Source of the DNA: an uncultured Phycisphaerales bacterium
GTDB taxonomy: Bacteria; Planctomycetota; Phycisphaerae; Sedimentisphaerales; Anaerobacaceae
NCBI GenBank assembly: GCA_937927975.1
Contig: CALEZT010000225.1
Span: 1-55,576, forward strand
Length of the DNA stretch: 55,576 nt
Reading direction: 5' to 3'
The translations under genes were made by a program, and so were the position numbers. Shown here in pieces: positions 35,118 through 44,299 of the stretch; within the stretch, counting starts at the first letter, position 1; each line of letters opens with the position of its first letter. The notes beneath the pieces are model-generated. The model searched no databases, had not been told where the DNA came from, and was given only the letters and a program-made list of their open reading frames with translations.

Positions 35118-35780
35118 TCATTCGATGTGATGGTCCACCGGCGGGACGGTGCCGAGGGTCCGCGGACCGAAGCCCAGGATCCACCAATCGTCGCGATAGG
35201 CCCGTCCGACCGAGGGGCCCGAACTGGCGACAACTTCGCCCGTGTTGGACCAATAGGCGACGTAGGCGATGCCGGCGAAGCTCACCTGCTTGATCTCCTT
35301 GACGATGGCCACTTCCGGCGTGATGATTCCTGCGGGAACCCCTGCCGCCGTGGCGCCGCTGCCCGCGGCCGCACCGATGGACGGGATACCGATGAGGCTG
35401 TCGTACCGGTCGATGCCGACGCCGGAACTGCGAACTTCAAGCATGATCTCCGCGTCCCGCATGTCAAACATCAATTGCACTCCCGCCAGCAGCAGTTTGG
35501 CTCGGACCTCGCCCAGGACGAACGCCTTGTCGGGCGAGCCGAAAAACCGGTCGTCCACGAAGACTCTCCGGCCGTGAAGGATCTCGAAGCTCAGCGGCGC
35601 AACCGCCTCTCTCACCGCTTCGGAAATCAGAAACTGCTCCGTGGCCGTCCGCTCCGGGTCGGTGACCCGCTGCGTCGCACAACTGCACAACAAGAGCCCC
35701 AGCAGCCCCACGACCGCCGCATGCGCAGAGACTCCTGCGGTCTCCAACACCCGCCCCACGCACTGTCGGGTCAATGCCAT
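35118..35780 (-). CDS. Lipoprotein, DUF6655-like
   Basis: 220 residues. The signal MALTRQCVGRVLETAGVSAHAAVVGLLGLLLCSCATQ ends with a lipobox (L-C-S-C). The mature domain has FVDDRFFGSPDKAFVLGEVRAKLLLAGVQL and a Gly/Ala-rich middle (AAAGSGATAAGVPAG), then SNTGEVVASSGP. It resembles a family of planctomycete lipoproteins that I recall as DUF6655, function unknown. GAGAGGG lies about 4 nt before ATG 35780. It precedes the AsmA-like gene and may act with it at the outer membrane. Confidence 0.75.
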   Translation of the reverse strand: MALTRQCVGRVLETAGVSAHAAVVGLLGLLLCSCATQRVTDPERTATEQFLISEAVREAVAPLSFEILHGRRVFVDDRFFGSPDKAFVLGEVRAKLLLAGVQLMFDMRDAEIMLEVRSSGVGIDRYDSLIGIPSIGAAAGSGATAAGVPAGIITPEVAIVKEIKQVSFAGIAYVAYWSNTGEVVASSGPSVGRAYRDDWWILGFGPRTLGTVPPVDHHIE

Positions 35781-36043
35781 TGTGCCCTCTCGTATGAAAC
35801 CTGTGGCCATGAAACCTGTCGCGTCGGGCATGGACGTCCAGCCCTCTCTATTACATCATATCGGCACTGGAGTTCACAGGGCTTTTCCCGAAATGTTCTG
35901 ATTGCCTCCGCGCGGGAGGCAGGTCCGGAATATCCTTGAATCGAGAGGTAGCCGTCAGTACTCTGTCGCGATGCGTAACCTACGGGAACCGCTTCGTATC
36001 GACGAAGACTACCCACGAAAACCTGCGAGGCCGGAGTAATCCC
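35781..36043. other. 263-bp divergent region with a tandem 15-bp repeat
   Basis: ATGAAACCTGTGGCC is followed directly by ATGAAACCTGTCGCG at 35793-35822, a tandem near-duplicate of 15 bp. A similar sequence (ACGAAACCTGTGGCG) occurs near 20964 in another intergenic region. The remainder holds the hydrolase promoter, described separately. Confidence 0.6.
35936..35964 (+). promoter_or_regulatory. Promoter of the alpha/beta hydrolase gene
   Basis: TTGAAT at 35936-35941 and TACTCT at 35959-35964 with a 17-nt spacer. The expected leader is about 73 nt. Confidence 0.6.
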
Positions 36044-38405
36044 ATGAGCTCAAGCCCCCTCGTGTCCCTGTCCAAAGCCCTGCTCCACTGGGCCGTGTCC
36101 TTTTTTCGGCCCCTCGCCTTGAGGACCGCCCGGTTCCTCGCCCTCGCCTGGCCGGGAGCGGCTATCGGCCTGGCGATCGCCGCGGCGCTCATTCCGGCGT
36201 ACGCCGGACTCTGCATGGGGACCGGCTTGGGAATTGTCGTCGATGTGGGCGGCACCTTCCTGCTGGGCGTCCTGACCGTGGCGTTGTCGATCCTTCTCGT
36301 GTTGCTCGGGTTGGCGATTCTCCGCCGTCTGCCCCCGCGGTTCGTTGCAGTCTTCGTCGTCGTCCTGGCCTGCATCGTGGGCGTGGGCGGTGGGTTTGGC
36401 TACAGCCCCGAATTCGCCATCCACCTGGCAGGTCCCCCGGCGGCATTGATCGCACTGGCTGGGGCGGGACTCTCGACCTTGCTTCGACGCGGCCCGGGTC
36501 GCGTCGGTATCGTCCATGGCGTTTTGGGCTCGCTGATGTTGGTCGTCGCTGCGGCGTTGAGCGCTTGGTTGATCTGCTGGGTGTTCACCCCCGGCCAAGA
36601 CCCGTTTCTCGCCGATGTCACGCCGGTCGCCGGCCATGCGGCCCCTCTCGACGCCCCCAATCCCGCACAGTCCGGCCCATACGGGGTGGGGACACTCTTC
36701 TACGGAAGCGGCACGGATCTGCGACGGCCGGAATATGGCCCGAAGGCGGATGTCAAGACCGACCCGGTCGACGCCTCCCCGTTTGTGACCAATCTCGATG
36801 GCTTCAAAGCCTGGGCTCGCAAGAAGTACTGGGGCTTCGGACCCGACCGATTCCCGTTGAACGCCCGCGTGTGGTTCCCCGAAGGCAGAGGCCCCTTCCC
36901 GCTGGTGCTGATCGTACACGGCAACCACAAGATGGAGGAGTTCTCGGACTCTGGCTATGCCTACCTGGGCGAGTTGCTGGCCAGCCGGGGGTACATCGTC
37001 GCCTCCGTCGATGAGAACTTCCTCAACGGCAGTTGGGCAGGCGACATCGGATGCGAGAACGACGCCCGCGGATGGCTGCTGCTCAAGCATCTGGAGCTCT
37101 GGCGCGCGTGGAACGGACAAGCGGACAGTCCTTTCGCAGACAAGGTGGACTTGGCCAACGTCGCCCTGATCGGCCATTCCCGCGGCGGCGAAGCGATCCT
37201 GCACGCCGCAGCCTTTAACCGGCTTTCCTACTGGCCCGACGACGCGACGGTCCGCTTCGACTTCCACTTCGCGATCCGCACGCTGATCGCCATCGCCCCC
37301 ATCGACGGCCAATACGAGCCTGCGGGCCGCCCGGTCCCCGTCGAGAACGTCAACTACCTCGTCCTCCAGGGCAGCCACGACAGCGATCTGGATTTCTTCG
37401 CGGGCGCGAGAACCTATCGTCGGGTCGAGTTCAGCGACGATGACCATTGGATGAAAGCGGCCTTGTATATCCATCGCGCCAACCACGGCCAGTTCAACAC
37501 GGTCTGGGGCCGATACGACATGGGACCGCCCCTGAGCCGCCTGTTGGCCCTGGGCCCGCTGCTGGCCCCCGAGGATCAGAGGACGATCGCGAAGATCTAC
37601 ATCTCCGCATTTCTGGACGCCACGCTCCGCGGGCGGGCCGATTACATCCCGATGTTCCGCAACCATCGTCGCGCCGCGGCGTGGCTTCCCCAGACCGTGT
37701 ATTTCAGCCGATTCGAAGAATCCGGTTTTCAGATCCTCGCGGACTTTGACGAGTCGATCGATGTCACGAAGGGGTCCGCGTCCGGCGTGTCCCTGCGCGG
37801 CGAAAGCCTGAGCGTCTGGCGACAGCAGGAAATGAAGGGCCGCGGGGACTGGCCCTTGCGCGATTACGCGGTCGCGCTCGGCTGGAACACGCCGCACCCT
37901 GGGCCCCCCCGAGCACGCGCCGTGCTTCGCGATCACCCTGCCCGAGACGTTGTCCGCAGATTGGAAATTGGATGATGACTCGGTCCTGTCCTTCTGTCTG
38001 GCGGATACGAATGACCATTGCGAACCTCTGCGCCCCGAGAGCCCGGCCGGCGGAGATGGCAGTCGCCCGCCGGAGCAGGAAGGGATCGACTTGACGATCG
38101 AGCTGGTCGATTCCAGTGGATGTATCGCGAGGCTGCCGCTGAGCCACGCGGCGCGGCTCCAACCCGCTCTCCACGTGACTTTCACGAAATGGGCGTACTG
38201 GGAACGATTCCGAAACAAGCCGCCGGTGGAGCCCGTGCTCCAGACGTGGGAGATGCCCCTGAGCCGCTTCACCGATTCCAATCCCGCCCTGAATATATCG
38301 GAATTACGGGAAATCCGATTCCGCTTCGATCGTATGGCGTCACGTGTCCTTCTCCTGGACCAAGTGGGGGTCGCGTCGCCGGGGAAAATGAAAAAGTTTG
38401 AGTGA
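36044..38405 (+). pseudogene. Membrane-anchored alpha/beta hydrolase, frameshifted at a C7 tract
   Basis: The N-terminal part has about five membrane helices (residues 15-190), followed by an alpha/beta hydrolase domain with the oxyanion loop LIVHGNHKMEE, the nucleophile elbow IGHSRGGEA and a later NHGQF carrying the likely catalytic His. The first frame ends at 37975 after a nonsense-like tail. Dropping one C from the seven at 37904-37910 restores one frame to 38405: GPPEHAPCFAITLPE, then LSADWKLDDDSVLSFCLADTND, a beta-rich C-terminal domain. The intact product would have about 786 residues. The shift may be a sequencing error, phase variation or a real mutation. ATG 36044 has GGAG about 8 nt upstream. 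Confidence 0.8.
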
Positions 38406-38410
38406 TGCGT

Positions 38411-38438
38411 CCCAAAAACGCCCGTTTTTCCAGGCGTT
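38411..38438 (+). terminator. Candidate terminator after the hydrolase
   Basis: Two alternative hairpins overlap: AAAAAC/GTTTTT with a GCCC loop, and AACGCC/GGCGTT (38417-38422 with 38433-38438). The T5 run makes it a plausible intrinsic terminator just after the stop at 38405. Confidence 0.5.
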
Positions 38439-38494
38439 CGTGCGGATTCAATTCGGTTTTTGCGAGATTCTTCCTCCCGACGTCACCGTGCCTC

Positions 38495-38523
38495 TTGATT
38501 CTTGGACGCCGCGATGGTAAGAT
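38495..38523 (+). promoter_or_regulatory. Near-consensus promoter of a small hydrophobic peptide gene
   Basis: TTGATT at 38495-38500 and TAAGAT at 38518-38523, separated by exactly 17 nt. The start of transcription is expected near 38530, giving about 25 nt of leader with a Shine-Dalgarno. Confidence 0.6.
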
Positions 38524-38555
38524 CGTCATATGGTTTATTGGGGTGGAGAACAATT

Positions 38556-38624
38556 GTGAATGAGATGATTCTGACCTTGTTCGTAATGCTTCTGTTCTTG
38601 CTGGGCGTCACTGCCAGGGCATAA
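38556..38624 (+). CDS. Small hydrophobic peptide, 22 residues
   Basis: GTG at 38556 lies 7 nt after the GGGTGGAG Shine-Dalgarno and opens 22 codons ending TAA at 38622-38624. The product starts MNEMILTLFVMLLFLLG and ends VTARA: one short helix that could just span or lie in the membrane. It has its own near-consensus promoter. Nearest possibilities are a small membrane regulator, a toxin of the type I kind, or a leader peptide; no antisense RNA gene was identified and nothing decides between them. It is too short for ordinary gene finding. Confidence 0.5.
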   Translation: MNEMILTLFVMLLFLLGVTARA

Positions 38625-38817
38625 AAGGCCTGTCGTTTTCCCCCTCGCGAGTGGGCTGCGGGGTCGCACTATATCCTACTCGAGGACTGGTCTTCTTTTT
38701 CCTGCTGCCGCCCGGAGAATGCCGGCCGAGGGCGAATCGGCCGCGTGATGCGACCGTCACCCCCGGCGGGCTTTCAAATCAAATATAGCAGATCCTGAAT
38801 TTTCAGTTTATCCACAA
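38625..38817. other. 193-bp spacer before a convergent gene
   Basis: Contains a GGCCGA/TCGGCC hairpin (38724-38742) and little else. It separates the 22-codon gene from the 3' end of the fucose-isomerase-like gene on the other strand; no terminator is certain. Confidence 0.4.
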
Positions 38818-40386
38818 CTACGCCTCTTCGACCACCTTGAAGCCCATCGCGTCGGCCAGCGCGAAGACCGGTTCCTTGAGGTCGCCGTAGACGGTGACGC
38901 GGTGCCAGCCCCACTGGTCCCACAGCGTGAAAAGCTTCTCGATGTCGCCGACGGGTTCAGCGGCCAATTTGGTCCGGCAGGCCCGGTCGTCCGGGTCGTT
39001 GGCGACCGCCTTGCCGCGATGGAACAGGATCTCCTTGCGTCCCTGGTCGGCTTCGAGCGTCGTCGTCATGTAGCCCAGCGGCAGGATCGAGCGGACCGAG
39101 GCCCCCTGGCGATCCTCCGAATGGGTCATGATCGTGAACGGATTGGTCGAGCCCTGCGGCCCGAACGCCTTGTTCGAGGCCACGCAGTGGGCGTAGATGA
39201 TCTGGCGTTTCGAGGTGTCGATCACCGGGTCGGAGATGTAGCCGGGACGGCCCTGCGTCAGCGCGGTGGCCATGAGCATCGTCGCGGTCGAGCGGGTGTC
39301 GCACTCGCAGGCGCCGACGAGGCCTTCGTTGCACAACTCGTGGAAGCCCAGGCAGGGATAGGCGTGAATATGCCCGCCGTAGAAGCCGCCGAGGCAGTTG
39401 ATTGTGATGGCGTTGGCCCCGTGCTTCTTGAGCACCGCCTTCATGCCCAGGTACATCGCGGCGGAGGTTTCGAGCGTCTCCTGCGAGACCTCGATCACGT
39501 TGGCTGCGTTCCTTCGCCAGCGGTTGGCGACGGCGCGCGATTCGTCTTTGTCCGCGGTCTTCCACGCTTCGTTGACCTCCGCGAACGACACCCACTCCAT
39601 CGGGATGCCCAACAGCGGCTGGGCCGGACCGGCGTTCTGGTCGCGGACTGCGAGGATCTTCGACTCCTTCAACCGCTGGATGCAGTCCTTCGTGGATAGG
39701 AACTTGATCGGATCGGACGTGCAGGCGAGGTCGCCGACTTGGGGGAGTCTCGCCATCCGCACCCGGGTCGTCGCCTGGGCGAACTCAGCGGGAGCGCCGC
39801 CCTTGCGGACGATGTCGAAGCACTTGACCGCCTCGACCAAGTCCTCGAACCGCGACGACGCCACGAACCCGACATTGGCCGCCTGCGCGCGGAGGAAGGC
39901 CGCGGTGTAAACGAGGAATCCGCCGCTGCCGCCGTACTGGAAGTCCACGTACAGCACCGGTTTGCCCGATTTTGCGATCGTCTGGGCCACCTGATTCCAG
40001 CAGTTCAGTTGCATGACGAGGTAGCCGCCGATGGCGCCGGACTTGTCCTCGTCGAGGATCTTCTGGGCCTGGTCGGGACCGGTCGCCATCGAAGAGACGA
40101 ACTCGAACTGCGGGCACTCTCGGGCCAGGCCCGCGTTCGTCTTCTCCATCACCGGCTTGAAGTCGAACCCGACGTTGGGCCAATCCGGTCCCGGCTGCAC
40201 CGGCGCGTGCAGCGCGTAGACGATCCGAATCCGCATCTTCCCCTCGCCCGAAGCCGCCCGGGCCGCACCCGCGCTCGTCAGCAGTCCCGCAGCCCCCGCG
40301 CACGCCGCCCCGCACCCGGCCGCCAGGAACTGCCGCCGATTCAGCCGACAGCACGCACAACCCCAAACCAACTCGTTCTTGTCCAT
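38818..40386 (-). CDS. Tat-exported L-fucose-isomerase-like protein A
   Basis: 522 residues. The twin-arginine motif LNRRQFLAAGCGAACAGAAG (Arg17-Arg18) is preceded by three cysteines (CACC). The C-terminal half has PCLGFHELCNEGLVGACECD with TATMLMATALTQGRPGY, then YAHCVASN and HRVTVYGD, the pattern of the L-fucose/L-arabinose isomerase C-terminal fold, where an acidic residue and a His bind metal. Classical members are cytoplasmic and act on free sugars; export is unusual. GGAGAAG precedes ATG 40386. It lies divergent from sulfatase 1 and is a paralogue of the protein encoded at 44300-45733. Activity is unproven. Confidence 0.78.
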   Translation of the reverse strand: MDKNELVWGCACCRLNRRQFLAAGCGAACAGAAGLLTSAGAARAASGEGKMRIRIVYALHAPVQPGPDWPNVGFDFKPVMEKTNAGLARECPQFEFVSSMATGPDQAQKILDEDKSGAIGGYLVMQLNCWNQVAQTIAKSGKPVLYVDFQYGGSGGFLVYTAAFLRAQAANVGFVASSRFEDLVEAVKCFDIVRKGGAPAEFAQATTRVRMARLPQVGDLACTSDPIKFLSTKDCIQRLKESKILAVRDQNAGPAQPLLGIPMEWVSFAEVNEAWKTADKDESRAVANRWRRNAANVIEVSQETLETSAAMYLGMKAVLKKHGANAITINCLGGFYGGHIHAYPCLGFHELCNEGLVGACECDTRSTATMLMATALTQGRPGYISDPVIDTSKRQIIYAHCVASNKAFGPQGSTNPFTIMTHSEDRQGASVRSILPLGYMTTTLEADQGRKEILFHRGKAVANDPDDRACRTKLAAEPVGDIEKLFTLWDQWGWHRVTVYGDLKEPVFALADAMGFKVVEEA

Positions 40387-40838
40387 AGTTCTTCTCCGGA
40401 TGTTGATGATTGTCAGTCCACGAGCACAAGCCCGAAGGAGTTCGGACACTGATCCCTCGTTCGCACGACCTCGATATAGAACCCGCCCGCCGCTTCCGAC
40501 CGCTCGGACTTCGCCGATTTCCCCTTCCGGTGTTCCATGTCGGATCCGTCTCCAAGAAGCCGTGAATTCCTGCGACCAGCACTCTCCCATGTTATATCCC
40601 GCCTCAGGCCACTCGGCAAGAGCCATCCGTCAGGCTCCTGCAGGAGGCCTGCACACGACGGCAGTGGACGACATGGACACGGCGGCTCATCCTCGGTCCG
40701 TCACATCTACGGCATCGATACTGTCCACGGCGTCCAGAGCGTCATTGAACTTGATCCTTCTTGCCGATAGAATGGCCCATCGGCGTCGGGATCGTGACCG
40801 ACCAGCGTACGACGGATGGCGCAGAAAGGAGCGATGTT
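40387..40838. other. 452-bp divergent region between fucose-isomerase-like A and sulfatase 1
   Basis: Holds the sulfatase promoter at 40745-40773, listed separately. No promoter was convincingly seen for the leftward gene. No coding frame, RNA or long repeat was found in the rest. Confidence 0.5.
40745..40773 (+). promoter_or_regulatory. Promoter of the sulfatase 1 operon
   Basis: TTGAAC at 40745-40750 and TAGAAT at 40768-40773 with a 17-nt spacer; predicted leader about 60 nt. Confidence 0.65.
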
Positions 40839-42335
40839 ATGGCCGGAACCGTCAGCAGAAGGGTATTCCTGCGACAAATCACAGGGCTGGCCGGAGCGCT
40901 GGCCGCTGCACCATACCCCCTGCGGGGCGAGACCGCCTCTACGCGGAAACCTCCGAATGTTCTGTTCATCGCGGTGGACGATCTGAGGCCGCAACTGGGC
41001 TGTTACGGCGACCCTGTCGTGAAATCGCCCCACATCGACCGGCTCGCCGCACGCGGCACCGTCTTCACCCGGGCCTATTGCCAGCAGGCCCTGTGCAGCC
41101 CTTCGCGTATTTCGCTGCTGAGCGGTCGTTATCCCGCGACGACGCGGATCTTCAGCATCGGTCCAGCCCTCCGCGAGACGATGCCGGATATCGTGACGCT
41201 CCCGCAACACTTCAAGAACACCGGCTACTTCACCCGCAGCCTCGGCAAGATCTACCACGTCGGCATCGACGATCCGCCGTCGTGGAGCGTGCCTTCGTGG
41301 CAATCGAAGAAGCCCCGCTACGGCCCCGAGGGTCAGGACGCCGTTCGCAGGTACCGCGAGGCGATGGAGGCCGCAGGCAAACCGATCCCCGCCAAGGGCA
41401 AAGGCGGCGCGTTCTATGCCGGCCCCGCGTTCGAATCGCCCGACCTGTCCGACGACGAACTCTCCGACGGCGACATCGGCCGTGAAGGCGTGGCGGCCCT
41501 GCGTGAACTGGCGCGAACGCCGGAACGGCCGTTCTTCCTGGCCGTTGGTTTCCACAATCCGCACGTGCCGTGGGTCGCCCCGAAGAAGTACTGGGACCTC
41601 TACAGAGAAGAGACCCTCCCCCTGCCCGACAACCAATACACCCCGAAGGATGCCCCGAACTTCGCCGCTCGCTCGGGCGACGACTTCTACTGGTATGGCA
41701 ACGTTCCCGAGGACCGCAGAATTACACCCGAATTCGGACGCCGGTGCCTGCACGGATACCTGGCCGCAGTCAGCTACATCGACGCCCAGGTCGGCCGCCT
41801 GCTCGACACGCTCGCACGGACGGGCCTGGAACAGAACACGGTCGTGATCCTCTGGGGCGACCACGGCTACTACATGGGCGAGCACGGCTGGTGGGGCGGC
41901 AAGCACAACAACTACGAGGGGGCGACCCGCGCCCCGCTGATCATCAGCGTTCCCCGCCAGAACCCTCGCGGGGTCAAGTGCGACGCGTTGGTCGAGTTCG
42001 TGGACATCTACCCATCGCTTGCAGATCTCTGCGGCCTGCCCGCCCCGAACGGCACGGAAGGCAAGAGCTTCAAGCCGCTGATCGAAAACCCCGCCGGCTC
42101 GACCAAGGCCGCCGGCCACAGTTGGTATCCCAAAGGAGGCTACGAAGGCGTGGCGATGCGGACCGACCGCTGGCGGTTTGTGGAGTGGCGCAAGGCGGGC
42201 CATCCGAGCCTCTACGAACTCTACGATCACCAGAACGATCCGCAGGAGAACCAGAACCTCGCGAACAAACCGGAGTACGCCGAGACGATCCGTGAACTCA
42301 CGGCCAAGCTCCGCGGGAAGTTCCCGCCAAGGTAG
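40839..42335 (+). CDS. Tat-exported type I sulfatase 1 (iduronate-2-sulfatase-like)
   Basis: 498 residues. The signal SRRVFLRQITGLAGALAA carries twin arginines, so the folded enzyme would leave by the Tat route. The sulfatase core begins NVLFIAVDDLRPQLGCYG (metal-binding Asp47-Asp48); CSPSRISLLSGR carries Cys86, the residue converted to formylglycine, and GDHGYYMGEH carries the second metal site. Sequence features place it near the iduronate-2-sulfatase-like group. The substrate is probably a sulfated algal or host polysaccharide. AAGGAG lies upstream of ATG 40839. It heads an operon with the DUF6980-type gene (3 bp later) and the GH5-like hydrolase. Confidence 0.9.
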   Translation: MAGTVSRRVFLRQITGLAGALAAAPYPLRGETASTRKPPNVLFIAVDDLRPQLGCYGDPVVKSPHIDRLAARGTVFTRAYCQQALCSPSRISLLSGRYPATTRIFSIGPALRETMPDIVTLPQHFKNTGYFTRSLGKIYHVGIDDPPSWSVPSWQSKKPRYGPEGQDAVRRYREAMEAAGKPIPAKGKGGAFYAGPAFESPDLSDDELSDGDIGREGVAALRELARTPERPFFLAVGFHNPHVPWVAPKKYWDLYREETLPLPDNQYTPKDAPNFAARSGDDFYWYGNVPEDRRITPEFGRRCLHGYLAAVSYIDAQVGRLLDTLARTGLEQNTVVILWGDHGYYMGEHGWWGGKHNNYEGATRAPLIISVPRQNPRGVKCDALVEFVDIYPSLADLCGLPAPNGTEGKSFKPLIENPAGSTKAAGHSWYPKGGYEGVAMRTDRWRFVEWRKAGHPSLYELYDHQNDPQENQNLANKPEYAETIRELTAKLRGKFPPR

Positions 42336-42338
42336 TGG

Positions 42339-42653
42339 ATGGAAATGAAACACTGTTGCGAACGTATGACGGAGCAGGTCGAACACACGTGCGACACCTG
42401 CAAAGACTCTTTCGAATGCCCCGACGCTCTGATCTACTACGATCCGAAACTCGCTGAGTACGGCATCATCGTTCATAACGGAGGCGAGTCTTACGTCACG
42501 ATCAACTTCTGCCCGTTCTGCGGGGCGAAGCTGCCTGAATCCAAGCGGGATTTGTGGTTTGAGAGGCTGGAGGCCATGGGCATCGACCCTTGGGACCCCG
42601 ACGCGCGTCCCAGGGAGTTTCAGACCGATGAATGGCGTAGACAGAAGGAATGA
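42339..42653 (+). CDS. Small zinc-ribbon-like protein, DUF6980 type
   Basis: 104 residues. MKHCCERM at the start, then CDTCKDSFECPDALIYYDP, EYGIIVHNGGESYVTINFCPFCGAKLPESKRD and WFERLEAMGIDPW fit the pattern I know as DUF6980, a small conserved protein with two pairs of cysteines that should hold zinc. Function unknown. It starts 3 bp after the sulfatase stop and is thus co-translated with it. It could equally be a standalone housekeeping gene caught in the operon. Confidence 0.7.
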   Translation: MEMKHCCERMTEQVEHTCDTCKDSFECPDALIYYDPKLAEYGIIVHNGGESYVTINFCPFCGAKLPESKRDLWFERLEAMGIDPWDPDARPREFQTDEWRRQKE

Positions 42654-42726
42654 ATCGTCCGGGGTCATAGAGTGGAGTTTGCCTCACCGCTCCCGCGGAT
42701 TCAACGTCGGACAAGGAGAATGGAAC

Positions 42727-44217
42727 ATGAGATGGTTCGCGCGATGTCTGTTGACGGGATTGATTCTAATCACAACGGCTCTTGCCTCGGCGAATGGCTT
42801 GCCGCCGATCCGCCAGCATCGAGAGAATCCGCGATACTTCGAATGGCGTGGCAAGGCCCTTGCCCTGATCACCAGCGCAGAGCACTACGGGGCCGTGTTG
42901 AATCTCGATTTCGACTACCGTCGTTACCTCGAAACGCTCCAGCGTGACGGCATGAACTACACGCGGATCTTCTCCGGCAGCTATGTCGAACCGGCCGGCG
43001 CGTTCGGGATCGAGCGGAACACGCTGGCCCCCGCGCAAGGGCGCTTCCTGTCGCCCTGGGCCCGCAGCGACCAGCCGGGCTACGCCGGCGGCGGCAACAA
43101 ATTCGACCTCGACCGCTTCAGTCCTGAGTACCTCGCTCGCCTGAAGGACTTCCTCGCCGAGGCGGGCAGACGCGGCATCGTCGTCGAGCTGACGCTCTTC
43201 TGCTCCACCTACGGCGACAGCCAGTGGTCCATTCATCCATTCAATCCGAAGAACAACGTCCAGTCGCTGGCAGTGAGCAACTGGCGAAAGCTCAACACGC
43301 CCGACAACGGGCCTGCCCTCGCCTACCAGGAAGAGCTCGTCCGCCACCTGGTCCGCGAACTCAACGCCTTCGACAACCTGTTCTTCGAGATCCAGAACGA
43401 GCCTTGGGCCGACAACCGCACGATGGGCGAAGTGATCAATCCGTACATGACGGACAACTACCGCTGGCCCAACGCGGTGGAAATCCCGACCGCCGAAACC
43501 GTCGCCTGGCAGGCGAAGATCGGAGACATCATCGCCGACGAGGAATCACGTCTGCCAAACCGGCACCTGATCGCCCAGAACATCGCGAACTTCCGCCTGC
43601 CGATCCGCCCGGCCGATCTGATTCCGACCGCGGGACTGGTGAACTTCCACTACGCCTATCCCGAAGCCGCGACCTGGAACCTGTCCCTGCCGATCGTGAT
43701 CGGCTACGACGAGACGGGCTTTGCCGGCCGGGACGACGCGACCTATCGCCGCCAGGCCTGGAACTTCCTCCTCAGCGGCGGCGGCCTCTTCAACAACCTG
43801 GACTACAGCTTCACCGTCGGCAAAGAGGACGGCACGGACACCACGAGCAAAGCCCCCGGCGGCGGCAGTCCCGCGCTTCGCAGGCAACTGAAAATCCTCA
43901 GCGACTTCCTGCACTCGTTCGACCTGGCGACTCTCCGCCCCGACCGCGACTTCGTGCGATCCAGTCCCGGCGTCGTCACGCGGGTCCTGAGCCATCCCGG
44001 CCGGGCCTATGCAGTCTACATGGAAGGCCGTTTCCCAACGGAGTTGAAGCTTGATCTGCCCGCGGGCACGTGGCAAATCGAATGGCTCAATCCGGCCGAC
44101 GGCTCGGTGTCGAAATCAGAGCCCCTGAGCCACCCCAGCAGCCCATGCTTGCTGACAAGCCCCTCCTTCGAAGAGTCCGCGGCCCTTCGCATTGCGAGGA
44201 CCCATACAGGCCCATAG
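42727..44217 (+). CDS. Secreted GH5-like glycoside hydrolase (clan A)
   Basis: 496 residues. A signal peptide (MRWFARCLLTGLILITTALASANG) is followed by a TIM barrel: YTRIFSGSYVEPAG near the first strands, FFEIQNEPWADN, whose Asn-Glu matches the clan-A acid/base position, and IGYDETGFAGRD, whose Glu is the probable nucleophile. The C-terminal 100 residues form a beta-sandwich. Substrate not determinable; a sulfated or uronate-rich glycan is likely from context. AAGGAG lies 9 nt before ATG 42727; the upstream frame is not coding. It belongs to the sulfatase 1 operon. Confidence 0.75.
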   Translation: MRWFARCLLTGLILITTALASANGLPPIRQHRENPRYFEWRGKALALITSAEHYGAVLNLDFDYRRYLETLQRDGMNYTRIFSGSYVEPAGAFGIERNTLAPAQGRFLSPWARSDQPGYAGGGNKFDLDRFSPEYLARLKDFLAEAGRRGIVVELTLFCSTYGDSQWSIHPFNPKNNVQSLAVSNWRKLNTPDNGPALAYQEELVRHLVRELNAFDNLFFEIQNEPWADNRTMGEVINPYMTDNYRWPNAVEIPTAETVAWQAKIGDIIADEESRLPNRHLIAQNIANFRLPIRPADLIPTAGLVNFHYAYPEAATWNLSLPIVIGYDETGFAGRDDATYRRQAWNFLLSGGGLFNNLDYSFTVGKEDGTDTTSKAPGGGSPALRRQLKILSDFLHSFDLATLRPDRDFVRSSPGVVTRVLSHPGRAYAVYMEGRFPTELKLDLPAGTWQIEWLNPADGSVSKSEPLSHPSSPCLLTSPSFEESAALRIARTHTGP

Positions 44218-44299
44218 ACTGAATCTGACCTGGACGATGAAGTTCATCTCCACGGCCGGGTCTCACATGCACATAAGAAACCGCGAGTTCAGCGTCGCA

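Noticed and set aside
36050..38281. A 743-codon minus-strand frame over the alpha/beta hydrolase
   Set aside because: The plus strand has membrane helices, the G-x-S-x-G elbow and a promoter; the minus frame has none of these.
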